From: JADJRH01 sp046351455
GTDB taxonomy: Bacteria; Myxococcota_A; Polyangia; Polyangiales; Polyangiaceae
Length of the DNA stretch: 64,000 nt
Direction of reading: 5' to 3'
Assembly (NCBI GenBank): GCA_046351455.1
Contig: JAXLYM010000015.1
Span: 173,428 to 237,427, forward strand
Shown: positions 33,732 to 44,136 of the stretch, in pieces
Position numbering within the stretch: position 1 is the first letter of the stretch
How the letters are laid out: every line of letters begins with the position of its first letter
Program-made: the position numbers and the translations under genes
Notes under the pieces: generated by a model
Told to the model about the DNA's origin: nothing
Database searches by the model: none
The model's input: the letters and a program-made list of their open reading frames with translations, nothing else

Positions 33732-33810
33732 CGCCCCCCTCCCTTCGCGAACGACAGTGAGCGATTTGGGAGGGGCGGGCGCGCGAAGCGCGACCGGGGG
33801 TGGGCAACGT
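33732..33810 (+). repeat. family B repeat, copy B3
   Basis: CGCCCCCCTCCCTTCGCGAACG, GCGATTTGGGAGGGGCGGG, GCGCGAAGCGCGACCGGGGG and TGGGCAACGTCA (in parts). Unlike the other copies it lies between co-directional genes and has no A partner. Its end (TGGGCAACGTCA) is shared with B6. Confidence 0.83.
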
Positions 33811-33898
33811 CAAGGCCTGGGCACCACTCTTTGATTTGAAGTCACGCTTCGAGTGAGATCCGACGGGTCAACTGCACGGGAGGTGTTAGCCTAAGCGC

Positions 33899-35437
33899 AT
33901 GCGCTTCGCTCCGACGCTCCTCGCTTGTTCGCTGGCCCTCTCCATTCCATCGGCCGCTCTGGCGCTCACGCAGCCGGACGGCACCACCATCCCCACGACG
34001 GGGAGCCTCCAAACCCTGTTCGACGGGCGCGGGGAGGCGATCAACGCGCTCGGGGACGCGCTCACCGTGCCCGAGACCTTCGTGCCGAGCTGCGGGCTCA
34101 CGTTTCAGGTGCTGCAGCGCAACGCCGGGTACCAGAACTCGTTCGGCTGGTACAACGTCACCGGGCAACAACCCGGGCTCCAGGATCTGCACGAGTTCCT
34201 CACGTGCACGGACGGCGTCGGCACCATCAAGACGCTCGCGATCAAGAACGATCCGGCCTACGCAGGCGGGCAGATCGGGTTTTACGAGGCCACCGGCAAC
34301 TGCGCCACGATCCAGAATCACGATTACATTTTCTATAGCGAGAAGAAGTACAATCCGGACGGCAACCAGGCCAATCCGTTCATTCACCTCCTCATCTACA
34401 ACTCCACCGTGACGCCGAAGGCCTTCTATTTCGGCTGGGAAGACCTGCTCGCGGGCGGCGACAACGACTTCGACGATCTGACCACCTTCGTCACGGGCAT
34501 CTCGTGCGCGGGCGGCGGCGGCAAATGCCAGACCGGCTCCCCCGGAGTCTGCGGCGACGGGACGCTCCAATGCCAGAACGGGCAGCTCCAGTGTCTGCCG
34601 CTCGTGGGGCCCTCCGCGGAGAGCTGCGACGGCTTCGACAACGACTGCAATGGATCCGTGGACGACGGCGATATCTGCCCCGCCGGCAAGGTGTGCGACA
34701 ACGGCAATTGCGTGCCGAAGTGCGGTGACGGAGAGTTCGTGTGCGACGCCGACCAGGCCTGCGATCCGGCGAAGGGGCTGTGCGTCGACCCGGCGTGCGT
34801 GAACGTCGCGTGCCCCGCCGGGACCAAATGCGTGAAGGGGCAATGCAAGGACCCGTGCAATGGAGTCGTCTGCCCGACCGGACAGGCGTGCATCGCCGGC
34901 AACTGCATCGATCCGTGCCTCGCCATCACCTGCGACGACAACCAGGTCTGCAAGGACGGCGCGTGCATCGACAAGTGCCAGTGCGCCGGGTGCCCGGCCG
35001 CGAATCAATGCCAGGGATCCGGGCTGTGCGTGCCGGACGGGTGCATCAACAACCCGTGTGAGCCCGGGCAGGTCTGCCAGCCGGACGGGACGTGCGCCGA
35101 CGCGTGCAGCAACGTGGTGTGTCCGACCGGGCAACTCTGCCAGGCCGGGCAGTGCGTGAAGGATCCGAACATGGGCGGCGGCGGCACCGGCGGCGCCGGC
35201 GGCGGCTTCACGTTCGGCGGCGACGGCGGCTCCACCATGACGACGTCGTCCAGCGCCGGCGGAGCGACGTCGAGCAACGGCGGCGGCGGCGCCACGTCCA
35301 CGGGCGGAACCTCCGACGGATCCAAGGGATCGTGCGGCTGCAAGGCCGCGGGATCCGAGCCTTCGGAGGCCGGCGCGCTGTTCGCGATCGGGCTCGTCGG
35401 GCTCCTGACCGCGCGCAGGCGGCGGCGCGTCGCTTGA
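33899..35437 (+). CDS. secreted DUF4114/MopE-like Cys-rich protein with MYXO-CTERM tail
   Basis: A 512-residue surface protein. After a signal peptide (LLACSLALSIPSAALA) comes a DUF4114-type domain (FYFGWEDLLAGGDNDFDDL), then a MopE-like metal-binding motif CDGFDNDCNGSVDDG and a series of short Cys-rich units (VCPTGQACIAGNC, ACPAGTKCVKGQC), then a Gly/Ser/Thr linker. The C-terminus has a MYXO-CTERM-type signal: a Cys (GSCGCKAAG), a hydrophobic helix (GALFAIGLVGLLTA) and a run of Arg. It is probably anchored to the cell surface or trimmed during export. The neighbouring kinase starts 40 nt downstream. Confidence 0.85.
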   Translation: MRFAPTLLACSLALSIPSAALALTQPDGTTIPTTGSLQTLFDGRGEAINALGDALTVPETFVPSCGLTFQVLQRNAGYQNSFGWYNVTGQQPGLQDLHEFLTCTDGVGTIKTLAIKNDPAYAGGQIGFYEATGNCATIQNHDYIFYSEKKYNPDGNQANPFIHLLIYNSTVTPKAFYFGWEDLLAGGDNDFDDLTTFVTGISCAGGGGKCQTGSPGVCGDGTLQCQNGQLQCLPLVGPSAESCDGFDNDCNGSVDDGDICPAGKVCDNGNCVPKCGDGEFVCDADQACDPAKGLCVDPACVNVACPAGTKCVKGQCKDPCNGVVCPTGQACIAGNCIDPCLAITCDDNQVCKDGACIDKCQCAGCPAANQCQGSGLCVPDGCINNPCEPGQVCQPDGTCADACSNVVCPTGQLCQAGQCVKDPNMGGGGTGGAGGGFTFGGDGGSTMTTSSSAGGATSSNGGGGATSTGGTSDGSKGSCGCKAAGSEPSEAGALFAIGLVGLLTARRRRRVA

Positions 35438-35477
35438 CAGGCCGCAGGCGCTTTTGAAGGATGAACATCGAGGCTCG

Positions 35478-37268
35478 ATGGCCGCTGCCACACACCCGAC
35501 CGGTCCCGAAGTCACGACGATCGGGAAATATCAGCTGATCGCGAACCTCGGACACGGGGGCATGGCCGACGTTTATCTGTCGGTCGTGCACGGGCCGGTG
35601 GGCTTCAACAAGCTCACGGTCATCAAGCGGCTCCGGCCGAGCCTCGCCGAGGAGCCCGAATTCCTCGCGATGTTCCTCGACGAGGCGCGCCTCGCCGCGC
35701 GCCTCAACCACCCGAACGTGGTGCAGACCAACGAGGTGGCGGAGGTCGACGGGGTCTACTTCATCGCGATGGAGTACCTCGACGGGCAGCCGCTCAACCG
35801 CATCCTCCACCGCGCGGTGAAATCCGGGGAGATGCCGCGGGAGATCCTGCTCCGTGTCGTGGCGGATGCGCTCGCGGGGCTGCACCACGCGCACGAGCTC
35901 ACGGACTACGACGGCTCCCCCATCGGCGTCGTGCACCGCGACGCGAGCCCGCACAACATCTTCGTGACGTACGACGGGCAGACGAAGGTCGTCGACTTCG
36001 GCATCGCGAAGGCCGCGACCCGCTCCTCGGAGACGCGCGGCGGCGTGCTCAAGGGCAAGATCGCCTACATGGCGCCCGAACAGGCGCGGAGCGACGAGGT
36101 GGACCGGCGCGCCGACGTGTTCGCGATGGGCCTCGTGATGTGGGAGGTGCTCACGGGATCGCGGCTCCGGCGCGGCTCGGATCTGGAGATGCTGGAGCGC
36201 ATCGGGATCGATCCGGTGCCGCGGCTGTCGACGGCGGTTCCGGGCTGCCCTCCGAAGCTGGAGGAGATCGTCGCGAAGGCCACCGCGCTCGCGAAGGACG
36301 ACCGCTACCCGACCGCCGCGGCGATGCGTCAGGACATCCTGGAGTACCTGGATTCGGCGAAGGAGCGCTCCAGCGCCGAAGAGGTGGGCAAGCTCGTCTC
36401 GCGGATGTTCGAGGCGAAGCGCGCCGAAATGAAGGGGATCATCGAGCGTCAGCTCTCGGGCCTGCGGCGGGCCGCGCTCGAGGACGTGCCGCTCAAGATC
36501 GTGGACGCGCGACGGTACACGGCCGACTCGCTGGAGATGGCGCGCGCGTCGTTCACCGCCGCGAACATGCCGTGGGGCGCGACGACCGGCGGCACCGCGA
36601 GCGTGTCGCGCGTGACGCCCGTCTCCGGCCCGTTCGAGGCGGATCGCGGCAGCGGCTCGGGCGCGATCAGCACGGGGACGAGCTCCGTCAACACGGGGAC
36701 GAGCTCCGTCAACACCGGGCACTCGGCCTCGCAGCCGACGTCGACGCTCGCGTCGCCGGCGGCGGGCAGCAAGCTGCGCGCGCCGCTCCTGATCGCGGCG
36801 GTCGCGATCGGCGCGGCCGCGACGGTGCTCGCGCTGCGGGGCAACGGCGGATCGGCCTCCGGCGCGACGACCGGCGCGACGACGACGACCGCGCAGGACA
36901 CGGCCGCGCCCGCTTCGTCGACGATCGAGGTGCACCTCTCCGCGAAGCCGGCCACCGCGAAGCTGTTCCTGGACGACTCGGCGCTCCCGTCGAACCCGTT
37001 CGTGGGCCGCTTCAAGCGCGACGACAAAGGCCACGTCTTCCGCGTCGAGGCCGAGGGGTTCACGCCCACGCAGCGCACCGTGATGTTCAACTCGGATCAG
37101 ACGCTGGAGGTCGCGCTCGATCGCTCGGACGCGCCGACGCACCCGGACAAGACCGCGAGCCCGGAGAAGCCGACCGCGCCCGGGACCGCGGCGCCCGGCG
37201 ACGGGCTCCAGCGCCCTCCCGTGAAGCCGCCGCAGAAGCCGCTCGACGGCGACGATCCCTGGCGATGA
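35478..37268 (+). CDS. Ser/Thr protein kinase with HRDxSPxN catalytic loop and one membrane helix
   Basis: A 596-residue receptor-like kinase. The N-lobe has LGHGGMADVYLS and VIKRL; the catalytic loop is HRDASPHNIFV, with Ser in place of the usual Lys; DFGIAKA and the APE segment (AYMAPEQARSDE) follow. A flexible Ser/Thr/Gly-rich linker holds duplicated NTGTSSV units, then one membrane helix (LLIAAVAIGAAATVLAL) and a C-terminal PEGA-like beta domain (EVHLSAKPATAKLFLDD, FRVEAEGFTPTQRTV), probably outside the membrane. I prefer ATG 35478 over the open-frame start at 35454. The HRDxSPxN type is a known subgroup in myxobacteria. Confidence 0.93.
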   Translation: MAAATHPTGPEVTTIGKYQLIANLGHGGMADVYLSVVHGPVGFNKLTVIKRLRPSLAEEPEFLAMFLDEARLAARLNHPNVVQTNEVAEVDGVYFIAMEYLDGQPLNRILHRAVKSGEMPREILLRVVADALAGLHHAHELTDYDGSPIGVVHRDASPHNIFVTYDGQTKVVDFGIAKAATRSSETRGGVLKGKIAYMAPEQARSDEVDRRADVFAMGLVMWEVLTGSRLRRGSDLEMLERIGIDPVPRLSTAVPGCPPKLEEIVAKATALAKDDRYPTAAAMRQDILEYLDSAKERSSAEEVGKLVSRMFEAKRAEMKGIIERQLSGLRRAALEDVPLKIVDARRYTADSLEMARASFTAANMPWGATTGGTASVSRVTPVSGPFEADRGSGSGAISTGTSSVNTGTSSVNTGHSASQPTSTLASPAAGSKLRAPLLIAAVAIGAAATVLALRGNGGSASGATTGATTTTAQDTAAPASSTIEVHLSAKPATAKLFLDDSALPSNPFVGRFKRDDKGHVFRVEAEGFTPTQRTVMFNSDQTLEVALDRSDAPTHPDKTASPEKPTAPGTAAPGDGLQRPPVKPPQKPLDGDDPWR

Positions 37269-37335
37269 CGTGGCGATGACGCCGAGGGCCGTTTTCTTCG
37301 GCCCCCGACATCCGATCGTGAAACAATCGGCCGCG

Positions 37336-39054
37336 ATGATGAGGAACGCAATGCTCATCGCGGCGCTCGCCGCGCTCCACACCGCGGGATGCAGCGTGAT
37401 CGTCGGCAGCACCGTGAACGACACGTGCGCCACCAACGACGACTGCAAGGCGCTCGGCTTCCCGAACGCGACGTGCAACCAGACCTCGAAGGTGTGTGAG
37501 CCGACGGGCGGCGGCGCGAAGTGCACCTCGGACACGGACTGCACCGACGCCGCGCTGCCGCACTGTGACGCGAACGGCGTGTGCGTGGCCGCGGTCGGCT
37601 GCGAGACAGCCGAGGATTGCATGCCGAACGGCGACTCGCCGCCCGCGATCTGCCGCGCCGACAAGACGTGCGCGCAGCTCACGACGCCGGACTGCGCGCA
37701 GGTGCTCGGAGGCGACGCGTACAAGGATCCGAACGCGCTCATCCTCGGCTTCCTCGGCCCGCTCGTCGGCACCGACGCGAGCACGGGCATCCCGATCCAC
37801 AACGGCGCCAAGCTCGCGATGCACGAGATCGAGACGAACGCCGTCGGGCTGCCCGGCGGAGCGAACGGCCAGCCGCGCCCGATCGCGATGGTGTGCTGCG
37901 ACGATCTGAGCGCGCCGATGGACAACCCCCGCCGCGCCGCGAAGCACCTCGTGAGCGACGTGGGCGTGCCCGCGATCCTCGGCCCCGCGTTCAGCGGCAT
38001 CACGATCGACACCGCGAAGAGCGTGACGGTCCCCGCGGGCGTGCTCACGATCTCGGCCTCCGCGACGAGCCCGTCGATCACGGATCTCGCCGACAACGGC
38101 CTCGTGTGGCGCACGTGCCCGTCCGACGCGGTGCAGGCGGTGCCGATCGCCGGCCTCGTGACGCCGATCGAGGCGCAGGTCCGCTCCGAGCAGATGCTGA
38201 TGGCGTCGGATCAGATCCGCGTGGCGATCGCGGTGAAGGGCGACGCGTACGGGACGGGCCTCGCGGACGCCGTGACGCCGCAGCTCACGTTCAACGGCAA
38301 GGCCGCCGCGGACAACGGCGACAACTTCAAGCGCCTCGACTACCCGGACACCTCCGGCAACGAGAACCCGGATTTCTCCGCGATCGTGCAGGGCATCCTC
38401 GACATGAAGCCCCAGGTCGTCCTGCTCTTCGGCACGACCGAGACGGCGAAGTTCCTGTTCCCGGCGATCGAAGCGGCGTGGGGCGACCTCAACCCGATGC
38501 CGCCGCGCCCGTATTACATCTTCCCCGACGGCGGGAAGGTGCCGGAGCTGACGGCCGCGATCGGCTCGGACGACGACCGCCGCAAGCGCGTGCGCGGCAC
38601 CGTCCCCGGCGTGGCGAGCTCGCTCTACGGCGCGTTCAAGCTTCGTTACAAGGCGTACATCAACGACGATCCGCTCGCCTACGCGGACACCGCGTACGAC
38701 GCGATGTACCTGCTCGCGTACGGCATGCTCGCGGTCGGCGACAAACCGATCACCGGCGTCGCGATCTCGGACGCGCTCAAGAAGATGAGCAAGGGCACCG
38801 TGATCGACGCGGGGCCGAGCTCGATCAACAAGGCGTTCCAGGCGGTCCAGGCCAGCGGGGAGATCGACTACAACGGCGCCTCCGGCCCGCTCAACTTCGA
38901 CCCGAAGACGGGCGAGGCGAAGGCCGACATCGACATCTGGTGCATCGGCCGCAACGCGGCGATGGATCCGGTGTTCTTGAGCTCCGGCCAGCACTACGAC
39001 GCGACGGCGAACCAGCTCGTCGGCACGTACAACGATCAGGGCCAGTGCAACTGA
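37336..39054 (+). CDS. Leu/Ile/Val-type ABC transporter substrate-binding lipoprotein with Cys-rich N-terminal part
   Basis: A 572-residue lipoprotein (signal ending LAALHTAGC) with a Cys-rich, EGF-like stretch (DTCATNDDCKAL, CTSDTDCTDAALPHC) ahead of a periplasmic binding protein type 1 fold: LGFLGPLVGTDASTGIPIHNGAKLA, GVPAILGPAFSGITI, DAVQAVPIAG, QVVLLFGTTETAKFLFPAIE and DTAYDAMYLLAYGML (in parts). Ligand-binding proteins of this fold sense or carry amino acids or small organic acids. No ABC permease or ATPase is adjacent, and the kinase just upstream suggests a receptor role. ATG 37336 is placed just before the signal; 37270 and 37276 are alternatives. Confidence 0.85.
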   Translation: MMRNAMLIAALAALHTAGCSVIVGSTVNDTCATNDDCKALGFPNATCNQTSKVCEPTGGGAKCTSDTDCTDAALPHCDANGVCVAAVGCETAEDCMPNGDSPPAICRADKTCAQLTTPDCAQVLGGDAYKDPNALILGFLGPLVGTDASTGIPIHNGAKLAMHEIETNAVGLPGGANGQPRPIAMVCCDDLSAPMDNPRRAAKHLVSDVGVPAILGPAFSGITIDTAKSVTVPAGVLTISASATSPSITDLADNGLVWRTCPSDAVQAVPIAGLVTPIEAQVRSEQMLMASDQIRVAIAVKGDAYGTGLADAVTPQLTFNGKAAADNGDNFKRLDYPDTSGNENPDFSAIVQGILDMKPQVVLLFGTTETAKFLFPAIEAAWGDLNPMPPRPYYIFPDGGKVPELTAAIGSDDDRRKRVRGTVPGVASSLYGAFKLRYKAYINDDPLAYADTAYDAMYLLAYGMLAVGDKPITGVAISDALKKMSKGTVIDAGPSSINKAFQAVQASGEIDYNGASGPLNFDPKTGEAKADIDIWCIGRNAAMDPVFLSSGQHYDATANQLVGTYNDQGQCN

Positions 39055-39085
39055 AGGCGATCGCGCGGTGACGTGAGCGGGGGGC

Positions 39086-41065
39086 TCAGCCGCGCGTGAG
39101 GACGCTGATCACCTTCGACGCCTTGAGCTTGCCGAGGCCGAGGCAGCTCGTCGTCTCCTTGCCGTCACGCATGAAATTGGCCGCGGACGGCTCGATCTTG
39201 ATGAGCTCGACCGAGAGGCGCTTGCCGTCGTACGTGGCGCGCAGCGGGGCCCCGCCGGCCTCCGTGCGGATCTCCTGGCACGTGGCGCGGGCCTTCGCTT
39301 TGTTGAACGGGAAGTCCTGCGGCGGGTTCGGTCGGAGGCGATCCTCGACGGCGAACACGCTCTCTTCGCCGGGGATGCGCCGCAGCACGAAGCGCGCCTC
39401 CCCCACCTCGTAGTCGGCGGGCGCGAACTGCGCCGGGTCCTTCACGCGGAACTCGATCGTGTCGGCGACGATCACCGCGTCGAGCGCGCGATCCGCGCTT
39501 CCCATCCACGCGCCGGCGAGATCTTCGAGCGGGCTCTTCGCGGGGGGCGTCGCGGTGCCGGCCGTCGCGGTCGTCGTGACGGTCGCGGTCGTCGTGACGG
39601 TCGCGGTCGGCTTCGGCTCGGCGGTGGGCGTGCCCTTTCCGTTCCCGCCCGCGGGCAGCGGGATCACGCCCGTCGCGATCAACGTGGCCGCGCTGCCGAG
39701 CGCCGCGAGCACGACGCCGCCCACGATCCACAGCGCGACGTTGCGCTTCGGCGGCGGGCGCTCACGGGTCGGGCCTTCGTCCTTCGCGGTCGGCACGTCC
39801 CGCGTCGACGCGACCGGGGGCGTGGTGATGTCCTTCGAGGGCTTCGCGATCTCCTCCGGCGCGCTCTTCGCGGGGGCCGGGAGCTGCGTGGGCTGCGGCG
39901 CCGCCGTGGGCTGCGGCGCGTGCCCGGAGGCGCCGATTTCGGCCTCGATCGCGGCCACCTGCGCGAGCACGTCCTCGCACGTCGCGAACCGCTCCTCGCG
40001 CTTCTTGGCGCACAGCTTCTGCAGCAGCGCGTCCACGCTCGGCGGCAGATCGTCGCGCGACGCCCGCGCGAGCGGCATCGGCTTCTCGGCCTGCGCGCGC
40101 ATGATCTCGTAGTCGCTGTCGGCGTCGAAGGGCACCTTGCCCGTGAGCATCTGGTAGAGCACGACGCCGAGCGCGTAGATGTCGACCCGCTTGTCGAGAT
40201 CGCGCCGCCCCGTCACCTGCTCCGGCGACATGTACCAGATGGATCCGATCACGCCGCGCGTCTGCACGCGCCCGGATCCGTCGTCGTGCTCGGCCTTCGC
40301 GATGCCGAAATCGGTGACCTTCGCGACCTGATCCTTCTTGCGGATGAGGACGTTCGCGGGCTTCAAATCGCGGTGGATGATGCCCTCCGCGTGCGCCGCC
40401 GCGATGCCGCTCACGATCTGACGGAAGACGCGCAGCGCCTCCGCGAGGGGCATCGTCTTCTTCTGCTCGACGTAGCGATCGATCGTGCGCTCGAGGCTCT
40501 CGCCCTCGATGTACTGCATCACGAGCCAGAGGCTCTGCTCGTCGACGACGACCGCCTTCAGGTGGACGACGTTGGGGTGATCGATCTGCCCGAGGACGCG
40601 GCCCTCCGCGAGCGTGCGCTGCCGCACGTCGGCGCGGTGCGACAGCTCCGACCGCACGGACTTGAGCACCACGTCGATGCCCGTGTGGATGTCGCGCGCG
40701 AGGTACACGACGCCCATGCCGCCCTGACCGAGCAGGCGCACGATCGAGTATTTCCCGTCGATCACGGTGCCCGCGGTCAGGCTCTTCGCGGCGGCGAGGC
40801 TCTGCGCGCTCTGCGCGGGCCTCGGCGGGGGCGCGGCGTCGATCGGCTTCGCGGCGGCGGCGATCAGGTGCTCCGGGCGGACGGCGGCGGACACCGGCGC
40901 CTCCGGCACGGTGCGGCTGCGATCCTCGGCGAGCGGCGCGACGTCGTCCACCGTGCGCGCCACGGACATCGCGGTGCCGCACGTCGAGCACGCGGAGGCC
41001 CCGGCCGGCTGCGAGGCCCCGCACGCGGCGCATCGAACCGTCGGCCCAGGAGACTGCGCGCTCAC
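39086..41065 (-). CDS. Ser/Thr protein kinase with N-terminal zinc ribbon and one membrane helix
   Basis: A 659-residue kinase. The start carries a zinc ribbon (CAACGASQPAGASACSTCG; Cys12, 15, 26, 29). The kinase domain is at about 105-370: LLGQGGMGVVYLARD, catalytic loop HRDLKPANVLI, DFGIAKAEHD and WYMSPEQVTG. A Pro/Ala linker, one membrane helix (WIVGGVVLAALGSAATLIA), a Thr-rich repeat and a C-terminal beta-rich extracytoplasmic domain of about 150 residues follow. It lies 22 nt downstream of the SUKH gene on the same strand, so they are co-transcribed. Confidence 0.94.
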   Translation of the reverse strand: MSAQSPGPTVRCAACGASQPAGASACSTCGTAMSVARTVDDVAPLAEDRSRTVPEAPVSAAVRPEHLIAAAAKPIDAAPPPRPAQSAQSLAAAKSLTAGTVIDGKYSIVRLLGQGGMGVVYLARDIHTGIDVVLKSVRSELSHRADVRQRTLAEGRVLGQIDHPNVVHLKAVVVDEQSLWLVMQYIEGESLERTIDRYVEQKKTMPLAEALRVFRQIVSGIAAAHAEGIIHRDLKPANVLIRKKDQVAKVTDFGIAKAEHDDGSGRVQTRGVIGSIWYMSPEQVTGRRDLDKRVDIYALGVVLYQMLTGKVPFDADSDYEIMRAQAEKPMPLARASRDDLPPSVDALLQKLCAKKREERFATCEDVLAQVAAIEAEIGASGHAPQPTAAPQPTQLPAPAKSAPEEIAKPSKDITTPPVASTRDVPTAKDEGPTRERPPPKRNVALWIVGGVVLAALGSAATLIATGVIPLPAGGNGKGTPTAEPKPTATVTTTATVTTTATAGTATPPAKSPLEDLAGAWMGSADRALDAVIVADTIEFRVKDPAQFAPADYEVGEARFVLRRIPGEESVFAVEDRLRPNPPQDFPFNKAKARATCQEIRTEAGGAPLRATYDGKRLSVELIKIEPSAANFMRDGKETTSCLGLGKLKASKVISVLTRG

Positions 41066-41087
41066 CTTCGGGGCCCCGTCACGAGCC

Positions 41088-41684
41088 TTACGTCCAGTGC
41101 CCCGCGCGCAGCGCCGCGGAGTCGACGGTCTTGATCTTCGGGCCGAGCGACTCGCGGAAGATCGCCTCGTCGTCGTCGTCCATCACGCCGTCGCCGAAGC
41201 CGGTCGCCGTCTCCATCGCGATCGCCAGGATCCGCAGGAACTGCTGCAAGCTCGACGCGCACAGCTCGGGCTTGAGCGTGTCCGTGCCCGTCATCGCGGA
41301 GAACACGGGACAGTCGCCCTCCGCGTCGAGCTTGCTGATGTCGAGGAAGTACGGATCCCCGAGCAACGCGCTGCGGGCGATGATGATCCAGCTCTTCCGC
41401 CAGCCCGCGATCGCGGGCGTCGTCTCCGAGGCGACGCTGTAACCCACCTGCTCCGCCGCGAGCTTCTCCGCCGGGATGAAGCGCACTCGCTCCACCGGCG
41501 TCACGGTCTCGACGTCGACAGGGTCAGCCGCCTGAAGAAAGCTGCGGAAACGGGCCGGGATGCGGAACGTCTTGCGCAGCTCCTCCACCGTGGCGGGGGG
41601 AGCCTTGCCGAAAGTAGCTGGGATCTTTCGCCTAGCGAAGATGTCCTTGAGCGAGGCAACCGCCTCGGCCAGGTCGCTATCCAC
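41088..41684 (-). CDS. SMI1/KNR4-like (SUKH) domain protein
   Basis: A 198-residue soluble protein. ATVEELRKTFRIPARFRSFLQAADP matches the opening helix of SUKH domains (shown in parts: EELRKTFRIPARFRSFL), and WIIIARSALLGDPYFLDISKL matches the strand-turn that ends them. SUKH proteins act as immunity proteins in many toxin systems and as regulators in others. GTG 41684 is preferred because AAGGA lies upstream and the frame further up is antisense to upp. It is co-directional with the zinc-ribbon kinase 22 nt downstream. Toxin genes are not visible nearby, so a regulatory role with the kinase is equally possible. Confidence 0.65.
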   Translation of the reverse strand: MDSDLAEAVASLKDIFARRKIPATFGKAPPATVEELRKTFRIPARFRSFLQAADPVDVETVTPVERVRFIPAEKLAAEQVGYSVASETTPAIAGWRKSWIIIARSALLGDPYFLDISKLDAEGDCPVFSAMTGTDTLKPELCASSLQQFLRILAIAMETATGFGDGVMDDDDEAIFRESLGPKIKTVDSAALRAGHWT

Positions 41685-41716
41685 CGAACGAATCCTTCCT
41701 TCGATAAACACCCGAA

Positions 41717-41730
41717 GGCTCCGCGGAGCC
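41717..41730. promoter_or_regulatory. 14-nt perfect palindrome in a divergent promoter region
   Basis: GGCTCCGCGGAGCC lies between the divergent SUKH and upp genes, 33 nt from the SUKH start. It may be an operator for a dimeric regulator or just a GC-rich stem-loop. Nothing else in the 111-nt gap is recognisable. Confidence 0.35.
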
Positions 41731-41795
41731 CTCAATGTGCCGTCGCGGGAAACGCCATACCCCGCGAGGGGCGCGGTAGTGTAACAGAAATCGTG

Positions 41796-42611
41796 ATGGT
41801 TGATATCGCGTACGCTGAGAGCCGGTTCAGGGCGCCCGAGATTCGACACGGATACGGCCCGCAAGTCCACCTTCTCGACGATCCTTTCGCGTGGACGCTC
41901 CTCGCGAGGGCCTGCTCGCCGGACACCGGGCAGCCCGACGTCGGTCGTCTCGTCCGTATGCTCTACGAAGGGCTCGCGCGCACGGTCCTCGCGGCCGAAT
42001 TCCCGCGCGCACGCGTCGACGTGCCCACGCGGATGATCGCCTCCCACCCCGAGGCCGTGTACCGAGGCCTCAACCTCTCGCGCCAGACGAAGACGGTGAC
42101 GGTCGGCATCGCGCGCGCGGGCACGATGCCTTCGCAGATCGTGTTCGAGCTGATGAACGAGGTGCTCGATCCGGCGCTCGTGCGTCAGGACCACCTCTTC
42201 ATGAGCCGCCAGACGAACGCGGCCGGCGAGGTGATCGGCGCCACGTGGCACGACGCGAAGATCGGACGCGACGTCGGCGATCGCTTCGTCCTCTTCCCGG
42301 ATCCGATGGGCGCGACCGGCTCGTCGATGATCAGCGCGCTCACCTATTACAAGACCGCGCTCGAAGGGACCCCGGCCAAGTGCGTCGCGATGCACCTCAT
42401 CGTGACGCCGGAGTACATCCACAACGTGCTCGCGGCGCACCCCGACATCGTGATCTACGCGCTCCGCCTCGATCGCGGCCTCTCCACGCTCGCCGCGCTG
42501 AAGAGCGAGCCAGGATCGCGCGCGGACGAGGAGAAAGGCCTCAACTCGCACCAGTACATCGTCCCGGGCGCGGGCGGCGTCGGCGAGATCCTCAACAACG
42601 CCTGGGTCTGA
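41796..42611 (+). CDS. upp: uracil phosphoribosyltransferase
   Basis: Converts uracil and PRPP to UMP in pyrimidine salvage. The 271-residue protein is longer than the usual about 210, with an extra N-terminal part. The PRPP loop is clear in FPDPMGATGSSMISAL, and substrate-site parts in LSRQTKTVTVGIARAGTMPS, MSRQTN, HLIVTPEYIHNVLAAHPDI and PGAGGVGEILNN, a variant of the usual PGLGDAGDR end. ATG 41796 begins the family homology. It is divergent from the SUKH gene. Confidence 0.85.
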   Translation: MVDIAYAESRFRAPEIRHGYGPQVHLLDDPFAWTLLARACSPDTGQPDVGRLVRMLYEGLARTVLAAEFPRARVDVPTRMIASHPEAVYRGLNLSRQTKTVTVGIARAGTMPSQIVFELMNEVLDPALVRQDHLFMSRQTNAAGEVIGATWHDAKIGRDVGDRFVLFPDPMGATGSSMISALTYYKTALEGTPAKCVAMHLIVTPEYIHNVLAAHPDIVIYALRLDRGLSTLAALKSEPGSRADEEKGLNSHQYIVPGAGGVGEILNNAWV

Positions 42612-42669
42612 GGCGCCGAGATTTCTGGGCGACGCGGCACTTCCAAAGTAGATTCGACCTCCCCTTCGC

Positions 42670-44110
<1,441 letters not shown>

Positions 44111-44136
<26 letters not shown>

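Noticed and set aside
36660..36720. Duplicated ACGGGGACGAGCTCCGTCA in the 35478 kinase linker
   Set aside because: A local in-frame duplication of a flexible linker; not a mobile or regulatory element.
35208..38114. Open frame of 968 codons antisense to the kinase and binding-protein genes
   Set aside because: Shadow of real genes: the composition is Arg/His/Val-rich without domains and the true genes have catalytic motifs on the other strand.
39530..39615. GGTCGCGGTCGTCGTGAC tandem units in the 39086 kinase
   Set aside because: It encodes a Thr/Val-type low-complexity linker next to the membrane helix; ordinary for this family.
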